Notes: generated by a model not told the origin, from the letters alone. 64,000 nucleotides of DNA from Pseudomonas sp. TTU2014-080ASC (GCF_001446935.1 NZ_LKKK01000001.1:248001-312000), one strand, 5' to 3'; counted from the first letter of the stretch, positions 26,733 to 36,654 are shown. Translations and numbers: made by a program.

Positions 26733-27928
26733 ACTGCTATCTCCTCGTTACGTTCGAAGCTCTCCGGTGCACCGAAGGCTTTGAGGCCGCCGACAGCTTC
26801 GATGCTGCGGCGAACAAAGCGGTCGTCCACCAGATCCTGCGCGGTTACAGCCGGATCAAGCGCAGACAGGAAGCTGTTATTGCCTTCGATCAAGGTGTCT
26901 TTCAGGCGGCGCACCAGTTCTTCGGTGTAGCTGGGGAACGGGTACGGCTGGAAGTCGATGCGCTTGTCGGCCCAGTCGCCGTGCTGAATCGCGCCGCTGG
27001 CCAGATAGCTTTCACGCTCGCTGTCGGCTGGCGCCAATACGCGGCTTAGCACTTCCGGCGCATGCGGCGTGTAGCGGTTGGTGCCATCTTTGGACAGCAG
27101 CTTGGCCGCCTCTTCGCGATTGTCGCGGGTCCACAATTGCGCTTTGACGATGGCGTTGACCACCTTCTGCGACCACTCCGGGCGGTTGTTCAGGTCGTGC
27201 TCGTGCATAAACACCACGCAGCAGGCATGGTTGCGCCACACGTCGCCGGTAAAGCGCTGCACGCGACCCACCTTGAGGTTCTCCGCCAGGGCGTTGAACG
27301 GTTCGGCGACGATGTAACCGGCGATGCGCTTGCTGGCCAACGCAGGCGGCATGTCGGAAGGCGGCAGCACCACCAGATTGACTTCGTTGGCGGCGATGGT
27401 TTGTTTCGCGCCCTTGCTCACCGGCGTCAGGCCGCTGTCGCGCAGCAGTTGCTGCACCACCACGTTATGGATCGAGTACCAGAACGGAATGGCGATGGAT
27501 TTTCCGCCCAGCTCTTTAACGTCGTTGATGTCCGGCGCAACGGTCAGGCCCGAGCCGCCGACGTGGTTCCACGCCACGACTTTGGCAGGCACTTTGCTGC
27601 CGTAACGCGCCCACACGGTCATCGGCGACAGCAGGTGAATGACGTTGACTTGCCCGGAGATAAACGCCTCGATCACCTGTGCCCAGCTGCGCAGCAGCAC
27701 CGGGCGTTCAGACTTAATGCCTTCGGCCTCAAACAAGCCATTGTTGTGCGCCACCAACAGCGGCGTGGCGTCGGTGATCGGCAGGTAGCCGATCCGTACC
27801 GGCGCGTCCGGCTCGCTGGCAGCGCGGGCTTGCAGGCTGGTCAGCAGCGGCATGGCTCCGGCGGCAGTCAGCAGGCTGCTGAGTTTGAGGAAGTCACGGC
27901 GGCTGTGGGTTGGATCATCAAGACACAT
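26729..27928 (-). CDS. Tat-exported NrtA/SsuA-like ABC binding protein
   Basis: 399 residues from the ATG at 27928 (GGAG upstream); a longer in-frame extension would run into the ATPase gene and is rejected. The N-terminus carries the twin-arginine motif SRRDFLK (9-15) and a likely cleavage after ARA near residue 36, so it is probably exported folded by Tat, unusual for this group. The mature part (VRIGYLPITDATPLLVAHNNGLF) is NMT1/NrtA-like. Eleven bases overlap the ATPase gene. Ligand unknown; sulfonate-like by context. Confidence 0.85.
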   Translation of the reverse strand: MCLDDPTHSRRDFLKLSSLLTAAGAMPLLTSLQARAASEPDAPVRIGYLPITDATPLLVAHNNGLFEAEGIKSERPVLLRSWAQVIEAFISGQVNVIHLLSPMTVWARYGSKVPAKVVAWNHVGGSGLTVAPDINDVKELGGKSIAIPFWYSIHNVVVQQLLRDSGLTPVSKGAKQTIAANEVNLVVLPPSDMPPALASKRIAGYIVAEPFNALAENLKVGRVQRFTGDVWRNHACCVVFMHEHDLNNRPEWSQKVVNAIVKAQLWTRDNREEAAKLLSKDGTNRYTPHAPEVLSRVLAPADSERESYLASGAIQHGDWADKRIDFQPYPFPSYTEELVRRLKDTLIEGNNSFLSALDPAVTAQDLVDDRFVRRSIEAVGGLKAFGAPESFERNEEIAV

Positions 27929-28730
27929 GGGAAGGCTCCAGCGGTTCAAGGGTTGGTCCGTTGTTGCGGCTCGCCCGCCGTAGGGTTTTAAGGATGTCGA
28001 CGCGCAGGGCGCCAAGCTCATCGACCAGATCAGCCCGTGGCTGCGGCAGGTCGATGTGCCACTCATCGAGCGTGTGCGCTGGGGTGCCACCCAGTAGCAG
28101 GATCCGGTCAGACAGCAGCAGTGCTTCATCAATGTCATGGGTGATCAGCACGGCGGTCGTCTGCCGCTCGCGGATCAGGTTCAGCAGCAGTTGCTGCATA
28201 TCGGCGCGGATGACTTCATCCAGCGCCGCGAAAGGTTCATCCAAAAGCAACACCGCTGGTTCACGGGCCAGACAGCGGGCCAAAGCCGTGCGCTGCGCCA
28301 TACCGCCGGACAATTCAGACGGATACAGACCACGGGCATAGCCGAGGCCGACCGCGTTAATCGCGCTGTCGACCCGCTCTTTAATGCTGCTGGCAGATGC
28401 GCCGGTCTGGGATTTGAAATCCAGGCCGAAAGCGACGTTCTTTTCCATGCTCAGCCAGGGCAGCAGCGATGGGTCTTGGAACGCCACCGCCACGCGCGGA
28501 TGCGGCCCTGTGAGGCGTTGCCCGCTCACCTGTACTTCTCCGTACTGAGGCTGTTGCAGACCAGCTAGCACCCGCAGCAGGCTGGATTTGCCCACGCCAC
28601 TGGGGCCGAGAATACTCACCAGCTCGCCCGGCTTCAGGCTCAGTTCAAAGCGCTGCAGCACCTGACGGAACGCAGCGCCTTTGCCGTAGCCAAGGGCAAT
28701 ATCCCGTGCCTCTAAAACAGTCGCACTCAT
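27918..28730 (-). CDS. SsuB/TauB-like ABC transporter ATP-binding protein
   Basis: 270 residues from the ATG at 28730. Walker A is GPSGVGKSS (42-50), the signature LSGGMAQRTALAR, Walker B VLLLDEPFAALD and the switch LITHD. The start sits in the stop of the flavoprotein gene (ATGA), and the 3' end overlaps the binding protein by 11 bases. The order ATPase, binding protein, permease with overlaps throughout indicates one coupled translation unit. Confidence 0.9.
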   Translation of the reverse strand: MSATVLEARDIALGYGKGAAFRQVLQRFELSLKPGELVSILGPSGVGKSSLLRVLAGLQQPQYGEVQVSGQRLTGPHPRVAVAFQDPSLLPWLSMEKNVAFGLDFKSQTGASASSIKERVDSAINAVGLGYARGLYPSELSGGMAQRTALARCLAREPAVLLLDEPFAALDEVIRADMQQLLLNLIRERQTTAVLITHDIDEALLLSDRILLLGGTPAHTLDEWHIDLPQPRADLVDELGALRVDILKTLRRASRNNGPTLEPLEPSHVS

Positions 28731-29779
28731 GCGGCTTTCTCCAGCTCGGCACGCAGTTGCACCAAGCTCGGGGTGATCACCGGGATAAACGCCGACTCGC
28801 GCCAGCGCCGGGCAAAACCTGCGCCATACGGTTGCAGATAGGCACGGCCACCGCTGGCTTGCAGCTCCAGCTGCACGGCATCGCTGGTCAGTTTGGCCAG
28901 CGCGATGCGCAGTTCGAACAGGCGCTTCGGCTGGCCGACAAAGGCTTGTCCGCACAGGCCTTCGTTCAAGGTTTTTTCAATCACACGCAAGTCGCTGCGC
29001 AGCTCATCCAACTCCTTTTGCAGCACAGAACGGCTGCCACCCAAATGGGCTTCAATCTCGGCCACCGAGCGCTGTGCCAAGCCCAAAGCCATCGCACATT
29101 GCAGCCCGAGGAAGCACGGGCGAACACGGCCGAGGAAGGCTCGGGCATCAGTGGCAATCACGTCCGCCGCTGGCAGTTTCACAGCCTGCAATTGCACCGC
29201 TGCGGTGTTGCTGGACTGCATGCCGAGCAGTTGCAGATCGTCACTGCGGCTCAGGCCGGCGAGGTTGCTGTCGATAGCGGCAATAAAGGCCGGCGCATCC
29301 GCACGCTCCACCGCTGCGGCCACCACAAAGCCCTGTTTGCGCAGGTTAGTCACCCACGGCAAACGGCCATTGAGGATGAAATCACCGCCCTGCTCTGCGG
29401 CTTGCACGCCCAGTTGCTCGATGCCGCTGAGGTGCTTCATAGCGTTGGACAGGCCGCTGGCTCCGGCCAGCTCGCCAGACAGCAGCGGACTCAGCAGACG
29501 CTGGGCCAGCTCGCGGTTTTCGCTGTGCAGCAGAAACTCGATAAACGAGCGCTGGCCCCACAGCACAAAGGCCGACGTCAGGGAATGGCTGGCCACTTGG
29601 ACGACAGCGGCGATGGCGTCTTGTGTGGTGCCGCCATTGCCGCCGAGCTCTGCCGGCACACCCACGCGCAACAAGTCGGCAGCGGCCAGCTGTGGCAGCA
29701 CCTCGGCAGCATCCAGTTGCCCCAGATCCAGTGCTTCGGCGTGTTGATCAAGCCAATGACGCAGTTGAGTGTTAAGCAT
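28727..29779 (-). CDS. Acyl-CoA-dehydrogenase-like flavoprotein of the ABC operon
   Basis: 350 residues from the ATG at 29779, chosen because AAGGAG lies nine bases upstream. An ATG at 29797 overlapping the previous stop would add six residues. Acyl-CoA dehydrogenase fold features include LLRVGVPAELGGNGG, a central FILNGRLPWVTN block and QASGGRAYLQPYG near the C-terminus. It is shorter and more divergent than the SfnB-type copies. Coupled to an ABC importer, it most likely oxidises or desulfurises the imported compound. Confidence 0.75.
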   Translation of the reverse strand: MLNTQLRHWLDQHAEALDLGQLDAAEVLPQLAAADLLRVGVPAELGGNGGTTQDAIAAVVQVASHSLTSAFVLWGQRSFIEFLLHSENRELAQRLLSPLLSGELAGASGLSNAMKHLSGIEQLGVQAAEQGGDFILNGRLPWVTNLRKQGFVVAAAVERADAPAFIAAIDSNLAGLSRSDDLQLLGMQSSNTAAVQLQAVKLPAADVIATDARAFLGRVRPCFLGLQCAMALGLAQRSVAEIEAHLGGSRSVLQKELDELRSDLRVIEKTLNEGLCGQAFVGQPKRLFELRIALAKLTSDAVQLELQASGGRAYLQPYGAGFARRWRESAFIPVITPSLVQLRAELEKAA

Positions 29780-29796
29780 GCTGGCAATCTCCTTCA

Positions 29797-30357
29797 TTAA
29801 GCCTGTTCAGGCTCCCAGCGGTACGCGGACAGCTCAGGGTTCAGCGGTGTGTGAGCGAAGCTGTTGGCGAAGTTGCACAGAGTCGCCAGGCTGACACCCA
29901 GGATCACTTCCAGCGCCTGGCCTTCAGTAAAGCCAGCGTCTTTAAAGGCCAGGTATTCGGCATCGCTGACGTTGCCACGGGTGGCGATTACGGCGCGGGT
30001 AAAGGTGGCCAGCGCTTCGTAGCGCTCGTTGGGTAGCTCGCCACGGGCGCGCAGCGCTTCGATGACTTCTTCCGGCAGCTTGGCTTTGTTGCGGGCAACC
30101 GCTGTGTGGCCAGCCACGCAGAAATTGCAGCCGTGGGTGGTGGCGGCGATCAGCTGGATCACTTCGCGCTCAGGCAGGCCCAGACTGGCCTTGGCGTTGA
30201 GGCCAGAGACAGTGACGTAGGTTTCCAGCGCAGCCGGTGCATTGGCCAGTACAGCCAGCAAATTTGGGATAAAGCCGGAGTTCTTTTTCGCGTTCTCAAG
30301 GAACGGCAGGGCTTCTTGCGGGGCAGTTTCCAGGGTCTGGAGGGTAACGCGTGACAT
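29797..30357 (-). CDS. Carboxymuconolactone decarboxylase/AhpD-family protein
   Basis: 186 residues of the AhpD-like fold with the redox pair CNFC (Cys77, Cys80) and His84 in THGCNFCVAGHT, the catalytic arrangement of alkylhydroperoxidase-D-type proteins. RBS AGGAG precedes the ATG, directly downstream of a 31-bp dyad. First gene of the five-gene minus-strand operon. It may reduce a peroxide or a sulfur intermediate formed by the coupled flavoprotein; this role is inferred. Confidence 0.83.
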   Translation of the reverse strand: MSRVTLQTLETAPQEALPFLENAKKNSGFIPNLLAVLANAPAALETYVTVSGLNAKASLGLPEREVIQLIAATTHGCNFCVAGHTAVARNKAKLPEEVIEALRARGELPNERYEALATFTRAVIATRGNVSDAEYLAFKDAGFTEGQALEVILGVSLATLCNFANSFAHTPLNPELSAYRWEPEQA

Positions 30358-30370
30358 AACAATGGCTCCT

Positions 30371-30401
30371 AACCAAGAGGTGTGGATCTATTCTCTTGGT
30401 T
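30371..30401 (-). promoter_or_regulatory. 9-bp inverted repeat immediately upstream of the AhpD-like gene
   Basis: AACCAAGAG (30371-30379) and CTCTTGGTT (30393-30401) are perfect complements around 13 bases. They end just before the AGGAG of the gene at 30357. It may be a repressor operator or, in the mRNA, a hairpin next to the ribosome site. The remaining 330 bases to mexE hold the divergent promoters and no gene. Confidence 0.6.
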
Positions 30402-30733
30402 ATAAAAATTGGCGGCCATATTCTAAAGTCGCGTTCACTTGCTCCAGAGTCTTTCGATTAGACCGATTCGTCCTGTTGCCCTTACCTGCAGTTATTAGAG
30501 CGCCCATTCTGGGTCACAAATGGTTTTCGGGCACATCAGCCGAAATGTGGCCGGTATTGTCCTGCACCTCGAACCAGCCATATCCATTTGATTAGGTTGC
30601 TAACTAAATAATCAATAGTGATAAAAATCGGATCACTAAGAATGATAGTTACATTTGTATCGTTCGATTCGTGACATGCCTCGGCTGAAAGCAGACTCGC
30701 CGCCATATATCACCCTCTGGCGGAAGCTTTACC

Positions 30734-31966
30734 ATGGACCGAATTATTGCAAAGCCCTGGCACGTTTTCTTATCGCTGAGCGCACTGCTGACACTCAGTG
30801 CATGCGGCAAATCAGCTGAAACAACTCAAGTACCTGAAGCTACAAAAGTCACCGTTGCTGAGGTGATCAATCAGCCCATTACCGAATGGGATGAATTCAC
30901 CGGTCGCCTCGAAGCTCCCGAGTCGGTCGTCATCCGCCCTCGCGTGGCAGGCTACATCGACAAGGTGGCCTTCCGTGAAGGCGATCTGGTGAAGAAAGGC
31001 GATCTGCTGTTCCAGATCGACCCGCGCCCTTTCGTGGCCGAGGTCAAGCGTCTGGAGGCCTTGCTGCAACAGGCAAAAGCCGCTCAGGTACGCGCTCAAT
31101 CTGAGGCTGATCGTGGGCAGCGCCTGCTCAACAGCAATGCGATGTCCGCCGAGCTGGCTCAGGCGCGTGTAACGGCTGCTGCGGAGGCCAGAGCCAATAC
31201 CGCTTCGGTGCAGGCACAGCTGGATACCGCTCGCCTGAACCTTGAGTTCACTCACATCACCTCACCGATTAATGGCCGTGTCAGCCGGGCGTTGGTAACC
31301 GAGGGCAATTTAGTTGCCGTCGGCGACACCAACCTCACCAGCGTGGTCAGCACCGACAAGGTTTACGCCTACTTCGATGCAGACGAACAGACCTTCCTCA
31401 AGTACAGCCAACTGGCCCGCAGTGCCGGCAGCCAGGTGCGCAGCCCGACACCTGTGTATTTGGGCCTGACCAATGAAAAGGACTTGCCTCATTTGGGCAA
31501 GCTGGACTTCATCGATAACCAGGTAAACCCGCAAACAGGGACCATCAGCGGCCGTGCGGTGTTCGATAACAGCGATGGCCTCTTCACCCCCGGACTCTAT
31601 GCCCGCATCCGTCTGGTCGGCAGCCAGCAATACAAGGCTGTGCTGATTAAGGACGAAGCGGTCGGCACTGATCTGGGCAAGAAATACGTCATGGTTTTGA
31701 ACAAAGACAATGTCGTCCAGTACCGCGGCATTGAACTGGGCCCGCGTCTGCTTGGCCTGCGCGTTGTGCGCAGTGGGTTGAGTCAGGGCGACCGGATTGT
31801 CATCAACGGGCTGCTGCGCATTCGTTCAGGCGACACAGTGAATGCTCAGGTCGCTGCCATGGCTGACGAGGCCACCCTCGCCGAACTGAGCAAGCAGCGA
31901 AAGTTGCTTGAGAGCCAGGCCACCGCTCAATCCAATCCCGACATCAGCCCTGCCCCACGTGGCTGA
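30734..31966 (+). CDS. mexE: MexE-like RND efflux periplasmic adaptor lipoprotein
   Basis: 410 residues. The lipobox LSAC gives a lipidated Cys24. The barrel-sandwich halves are VVIRPRVAGYIDKVAFREGDLVKKGDLLFQID and FTHITSPINGRVSRALVTEGNLV, with an alpha-hairpin between. It couples the MexF-like pump to the outer-membrane factor. Upstream, 30632-30655 partly resembles a MexT nod-box half (ATCA-N5-xxxGAT-N4-ACAT), but no mexT-like LysR gene is adjacent. Confidence 0.88.
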   Translation: MDRIIAKPWHVFLSLSALLTLSACGKSAETTQVPEATKVTVAEVINQPITEWDEFTGRLEAPESVVIRPRVAGYIDKVAFREGDLVKKGDLLFQIDPRPFVAEVKRLEALLQQAKAAQVRAQSEADRGQRLLNSNAMSAELAQARVTAAAEARANTASVQAQLDTARLNLEFTHITSPINGRVSRALVTEGNLVAVGDTNLTSVVSTDKVYAYFDADEQTFLKYSQLARSAGSQVRSPTPVYLGLTNEKDLPHLGKLDFIDNQVNPQTGTISGRAVFDNSDGLFTPGLYARIRLVGSQQYKAVLIKDEAVGTDLGKKYVMVLNKDNVVQYRGIELGPRLLGLRVVRSGLSQGDRIVINGLLRIRSGDTVNAQVAAMADEATLAELSKQRKLLESQATAQSNPDISPAPRG

Positions 31967-31978
31967 CAGGTAGTTCGC

Positions 31979-34900
31979 ATGAATCTCTCTCTTTTCTTTG
32001 TTAAGCGCCCCAGATTTGCAGCGGTGTTATCGCTGGTGATCGTGCTTGCAGGCATGATTTCGCTTTTCCAACTGCCCATCAGTGAATACCCGGAAGTGGT
32101 TCCGCCCACTGTAGTGGTTCGCGCGTCCTATCCCGGTGCCGACCCGAAAGTCATCGGTGAAACCGTGGCTGCTCCACTTGAACAGGCCATCACCGGTGTC
32201 GAAAAAATGCTGTACATGTCATCCCAGGCCAACAGTGATGGACGCCTGACACTGACTATCACGTTTGCTCCGGGCACCGATCTGGACATTGCCCAGGTGC
32301 AAGTACAAAACCGCGTCACCCGAACGATGCCGACCCTGCCTGCGGAGGTGCAACGTCTGGGCGTGACCGTAGATAAGTCTTCCCCTGACCTGACCATGGT
32401 GGTGCACCTGATCTCGCCGGAAAAGCGTTATGACATGTTGTATTTGTCCAACTACGCAGCCGTAAACATCCGCGACGAAATAGCCCGCCTTGACGGTATC
32501 GGTGATGTTCAGGTGGTGGGTCTGGGTCAGTACTCACTGAGGGTATGGCTGGATCCGAACAAAACCGCCTCGCGCAACCTTTCAGCCAGTGATGTGGTCC
32601 GCGCTATTCAAGAGCAAAACCGTCAAGTAGCGGCAGGTTCTCTGGGAGCACCACCCTCGCCCGGCAGCAGCTTCCAGTTGTCCATAAACACTCAGGGGCG
32701 TCTGGTCACGGAAGAAGAATTTGCCAACATCATCATCCGTGCAGGTGCCAATGGCGAGATCACCCGGTTAAAGGACATTGCCCGTATCGAGCTGGGTTCC
32801 AGCCAATATGCCCTGCGCTCGCTGCTGGATAACCAGGAAGCGGTGGCGCTGGCAGTGTTCCAGCTGCCCGGCGCCAACGCACTGGATTTGTCCGACGCGG
32901 TCCGTGTGCGCATGGCGGAACTGAAGAAAAGCTTCCCGGAAGGCATGGACTACAGAATCGTCTATGACCCGACAGTGTTTGTCCGCGGCTCGATCGAAGC
33001 GGTGGTGAAAACCCTGTTTGAAGCAATGATTCTGGTAGTGCTGGTAGTCATCATCTTTCTGCAAACCTGGCGCGCGTCGATTATTCCACTGCTGGCCGTG
33101 CCGGTTTCGCTGGTGGGTACGTTTGCAGCCATGCACCTGCTCGGCTTCTCACTCAACGCCCTGTCGCTATTCGGGTTGGTGCTGGCGATCGGGATTGTGG
33201 TGGACGATGCGATCGTGGTGGTGGAAAACGTCGAACGGAATATCGCACTGGGGTTGTCGCCCGTTGAGGCAACGATCAAAGCTATGCGGGAGGTCACCGG
33301 GCCGATCGTTGCCACCGCGTTAGTGCTGTGCGCAGTGTTCGTGCCGACTGCCTTTATCAGCGGCCTTACCGGCCAGTTCTATCAGCAGTTCGCCCTGACT
33401 ATCGCCATTTCAACTGTTATTTCTGCGTTCAACTCCCTGACGCTGTCTCCGGCGCTGTCAGCCTTGTTGCTCAAAGGGCATCACGAGCCCAGGGACAAAT
33501 TCTCACTGCTGCTGGAGAAGCTGCTGGGTAGCTGGTTATTCAGCCCGTTCAACCGCCTGTTCAGCAAAGCCAGTACCGGTTATGTGGGCATCGTGAAGCG
33601 GTTGCTGAGAAGCAGCTCCGTGGCGCTGGTGATGTATGTAGGCTTGCTGGGTCTGACCTATCTGGGCTTCGCCACCACTCCGACCGGCTTCGTGCCGCAA
33701 CAGGACAAGCAATATCTGGTGGGCTTTGTGCAGATGCCCGATGCCGCCACCCTGGATCGCACTCAGGCAGTGGTTGAACGCATGAGTGCGATCGCCATGG
33801 CCAACCCTGGCGTTGAACATGCGGTGGCGTTTCCGGGGTTGTCGATCAACGGCTTCACCAACAACCCGAGCAGCGCTGTGGTGTTTACGACGCTAAAGCC
33901 CTTTGACCAACGCACCGATCCGTCTCTCAGCGGCCCGGCCATTACGGCCGACCTGAACCGTCAGTTTGCGGAGATTCAAGACGCCAATATCGCCCTGTTC
34001 GGCCCGCCTGCAATTCTTGGTCTGGGTACCCTTGGTGGCTTCCGCCTGCAACTGCAAGACCGCGCCAGTTTGGGCTATGACGAACTGTATAAAACCACTC
34101 AGGACATCATCGCTAAGGCCCGTGAGTTACCTGAACTGAACCCTTATTCAGTGTTCAGCACCTATCAAGTCAACGTGCCACAGCTGTACGCCAACATCGA
34201 CCGGGAGAAAGCCAAGACCCACGGTATTGATCTCAACGAAGTCTTTACCACCTTGCAGGTGTATCTGGGTTCGTTCTACACCAACGACTTCAACCGCTTT
34301 GGCCGCACCTTCCAGGTCAATGTGCAAGCTGATCAGCAATTCCGCATGGAGGCTGAGCAAATCGGCCAGCTCAAGGTACGCAACAATCAGGGAGAAATGG
34401 TGCCATTGGCGTCCATCCTCACCGTTGAAGAAAGCGCGGGGCCGGATCGGGTGATGCATTACAACGGCTTCCTCACCGCAGAAATCAACGGCGCTGCAGC
34501 TCCGGGGTACAGCTCGGGCCAGGCGGAAGCAGCAATCACCAAACTGCTTAATGAGGAACTGCCCAACGGCATGACCTATGAGTGGACCGATATGACCTTC
34601 CAGAAAATCCTGGCAGGTAATACCGCGATCATCGTCTTCCCGATCTGTGTGCTGCTGGCCTTCCTGGTGCTGGCTGCTCAGTACGAAAGCTGGAGCTTGC
34701 CGCTGGCTGTGGTGCTGATCGTACCGATGACACTGCTCTCGGCCATTGCAGGGGTCATCCTCAGTGGTAGCGACAACAACGTGTTCACGCAGATCGGCTT
34801 GATCGTACTGGTCGGATTGGCCTGTAAGAACGCCATTTTGATCGTCGAATTTGCCAAGGAGCAGCAAGAAGAAGGCAAAGACCGTGTGGCAGCTGTGCTT

Positions 34901-35155
34901 GAGGCCTGCCGCCTGCGTCTGCGGCCGATTCTAATGACCAGTATTGCCTTCATCATGGGCGTGGTACCGCTGGTGCTATCTACCGGTGCCGGTGCAGAGA
35001 TGCGCCATGCCATGGGTGTTGCGGTGTTCAGTGGAATGCTCGGCGTGACCTTCTTCGGCCTGCTGCTGACGCCGGTCTTCTATGTGCTGATCCGCGCCTA
35101 TGTCGAGAAAAAAGAGGCCCAGAAAGCGGCGTTGGCACAAGGAGCCGCGCAATGA
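31979..35155 (+). CDS. mexF: MexF-like RND multidrug efflux permease
   Basis: 1058 residues, close to MexF length. Near-identical blocks to MexF include FQLPISEYPEVVPPTVVVRA, NLSASDVVRAIQEQNRQVAAGSLGAPP and the proton-relay TM4 stretch GIVVDDAIVVVENVERN. About 12 membrane spans with two large periplasmic loops. A proton-driven exporter of amphiphilic drugs. It is 13 bases after mexE and overlaps oprN by ATGA. Confidence 0.93.
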   Translation: MNLSLFFVKRPRFAAVLSLVIVLAGMISLFQLPISEYPEVVPPTVVVRASYPGADPKVIGETVAAPLEQAITGVEKMLYMSSQANSDGRLTLTITFAPGTDLDIAQVQVQNRVTRTMPTLPAEVQRLGVTVDKSSPDLTMVVHLISPEKRYDMLYLSNYAAVNIRDEIARLDGIGDVQVVGLGQYSLRVWLDPNKTASRNLSASDVVRAIQEQNRQVAAGSLGAPPSPGSSFQLSINTQGRLVTEEEFANIIIRAGANGEITRLKDIARIELGSSQYALRSLLDNQEAVALAVFQLPGANALDLSDAVRVRMAELKKSFPEGMDYRIVYDPTVFVRGSIEAVVKTLFEAMILVVLVVIIFLQTWRASIIPLLAVPVSLVGTFAAMHLLGFSLNALSLFGLVLAIGIVVDDAIVVVENVERNIALGLSPVEATIKAMREVTGPIVATALVLCAVFVPTAFISGLTGQFYQQFALTIAISTVISAFNSLTLSPALSALLLKGHHEPRDKFSLLLEKLLGSWLFSPFNRLFSKASTGYVGIVKRLLRSSSVALVMYVGLLGLTYLGFATTPTGFVPQQDKQYLVGFVQMPDAATLDRTQAVVERMSAIAMANPGVEHAVAFPGLSINGFTNNPSSAVVFTTLKPFDQRTDPSLSGPAITADLNRQFAEIQDANIALFGPPAILGLGTLGGFRLQLQDRASLGYDELYKTTQDIIAKARELPELNPYSVFSTYQVNVPQLYANIDREKAKTHGIDLNEVFTTLQVYLGSFYTNDFNRFGRTFQVNVQADQQFRMEAEQIGQLKVRNNQGEMVPLASILTVEESAGPDRVMHYNGFLTAEINGAAAPGYSSGQAEAAITKLLNEELPNGMTYEWTDMTFQKILAGNTAIIVFPICVLLAFLVLAAQYESWSLPLAVVLIVPMTLLSAIAGVILSGSDNNVFTQIGLIVLVGLACKNAILIVEFAKEQQEEGKDRVAAVLEACRLRLRPILMTSIAFIMGVVPLVLSTGAGAEMRHAMGVAVFSGMLGVTFFGLLLTPVFYVLIRAYVEKKEAQKAALAQGAAQ

Positions 35156-36552
35156 ACGCCATCAGACCTTTGCTAATTCCAAGCCTGCTTAGTCTTGCTC
35201 TGAGCGCCTGCGTGGTGGGCCCGGACTACAACACCCCGCAAACCAGTATCACCGCTCCGGCTGAAGCGGCTGCCAGCAACTACGACCGCGCACGCTTTGA
35301 AGCACAGTGGTGGGAGCAGTTTGAAGACCCGACACTGAATGCGCTGGTGGAACTGGCACTGGACAACAACTGGGATCTGGCCGTGGCCTTTTCCCGGCTG
35401 AAAGCGGCCCGGGCAATCCGTGATGATGTCGCCAATGATCGCTTCCCGACCGTAACCAGCCGCACCTCAGGCGACTTTGGTCGCTCGCTGGTGCCGGGCT
35501 CCGACAGTGAACGGCAGAAGACCGAGAGCTATAACCTGGGCCTGGACATGCTCTGGGAAGTTGACTTGTTCGGTCGTATTCAGCGCCAGCTGGAATCCAG
35601 CGAAGCGCAGATTGAGGTGGCCGAAGCCGACTTTGAACAGCTGCAAGTCAGCCTGATTGCCGAGCTGGTGGATGCCTACGGCACCCTGCGTGGTGATCAG
35701 CAACGCGAACGCATCGCACGGGACAACCTTAAGTTTCAGAAGGAGACCTACGACCTGATCGTGCAATTGCGCGATAACGGCCTGGGCGATCAGCTCGACG
35801 TACTGCGCAGCGAAGCCAACCTGGCGGCCACCGAAGCGACCATTCCGCAGCTGCAGGCTGCGGAAGCCGTCTCCAGTAACCGCATCGCCACACTGCTGGG
35901 GCAACAAGCTGAGCATCTGAGCGTTGATCTGTCGCCTAAAGCGCTACCAGTCATCAGCAAGGCGCTGCCGGTGGGCGATCCAACTGAGCTGCTGCGCCGC
36001 CGCCCGGATATCCGCTCGGCAGAACGGCAGCTGGCTTCAGCTACAGCCGATGTCGGTGTAGCCACTGCGGATTTGTTCCCACGGGTCAGCCTCAGCGGCT
36101 TCCTCGGTTTTACTGCCGGGCGTGGTTCACAGCTGGGCTCTTCAGCTGCGCGGGCTTGGAGTCTGACACCGTCGATCAGTTGGCCGGCATTCGATCTGGG
36201 CAGCGTAAAGGCACGGCTGCGTCAATCGCAAGCAACCGCTGAGGGCGCATTGGCTATGTACGAACAGCAAGTGCTGTTGGCACTGGAGGAAACCTCCAAC
36301 GCCTTCAGCAGCTACAGCAAAAGCCAGCAACGCTTGCTCTCGCTGGTACGACAAACCGAAGCCAGCCGCGCAGCCGCCGAACAAGCCACCCTGCGCTACC
36401 GCGAAGGCCAAACCGACTACCTGACCCTGCTCGATGCCGAGCGCCAACGCCTGACCGCCGAAGACACCCAGGCCCAAGCCGAGGTAAACGTCTACAGCGG
36501 CATCGTGGCCATCTACCGTGCGCTGGGCGGTGGTTTGTCCCCGCAAATCTGA
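35152..36552 (+). CDS. oprN: OprN-like outer-membrane efflux factor
   Basis: 466-residue TolC/NodT-family lipoprotein with lipobox LSAC (Cys20). The two structural repeats are visible around WDLAVAFSRLKAARA and TEASRAAAEQATLRYREGQTDYLTLLDAERQRL. It forms the outer-membrane channel for the MexEF-like pump. It starts in the mexF stop codon, and a strong terminator follows. Confidence 0.9.
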   Translation: MNAIRPLLIPSLLSLALSACVVGPDYNTPQTSITAPAEAAASNYDRARFEAQWWEQFEDPTLNALVELALDNNWDLAVAFSRLKAARAIRDDVANDRFPTVTSRTSGDFGRSLVPGSDSERQKTESYNLGLDMLWEVDLFGRIQRQLESSEAQIEVAEADFEQLQVSLIAELVDAYGTLRGDQQRERIARDNLKFQKETYDLIVQLRDNGLGDQLDVLRSEANLAATEATIPQLQAAEAVSSNRIATLLGQQAEHLSVDLSPKALPVISKALPVGDPTELLRRRPDIRSAERQLASATADVGVATADLFPRVSLSGFLGFTAGRGSQLGSSAARAWSLTPSISWPAFDLGSVKARLRQSQATAEGALAMYEQQVLLALEETSNAFSSYSKSQQRLLSLVRQTEASRAAAEQATLRYREGQTDYLTLLDAERQRLTAEDTQAQAEVNVYSGIVAIYRALGGGLSPQI

Positions 36553-36582
36553 TACTCCCCGAGGTTGGCAAAGCCAACCTTT

Positions 36583-36616
36583 GCCCCATAGCACATTGTG
36601 TTATGGGGCTTTTTAT
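36583..36616 (+). terminator. Rho-independent terminator after the efflux operon
   Basis: GCCCCATA (36583-36590) pairs with TATGGGGC (36602-36609), followed by TTTTTTATT. A second hairpin (AGGTTGGC / GCCAACCT, near 36562-36580) lies just before it. Confidence 0.88.
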
Positions 36617-36654
36617 TGCGCCGAAAAACACCTGCCCTAACACCCAGCCTTTTT

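Noticed and set aside
30632..30655. MexT nod-box before mexE.
   Set aside because: Only part of the consensus matches and no mexT gene is adjacent; mentioned under mexE but not called.
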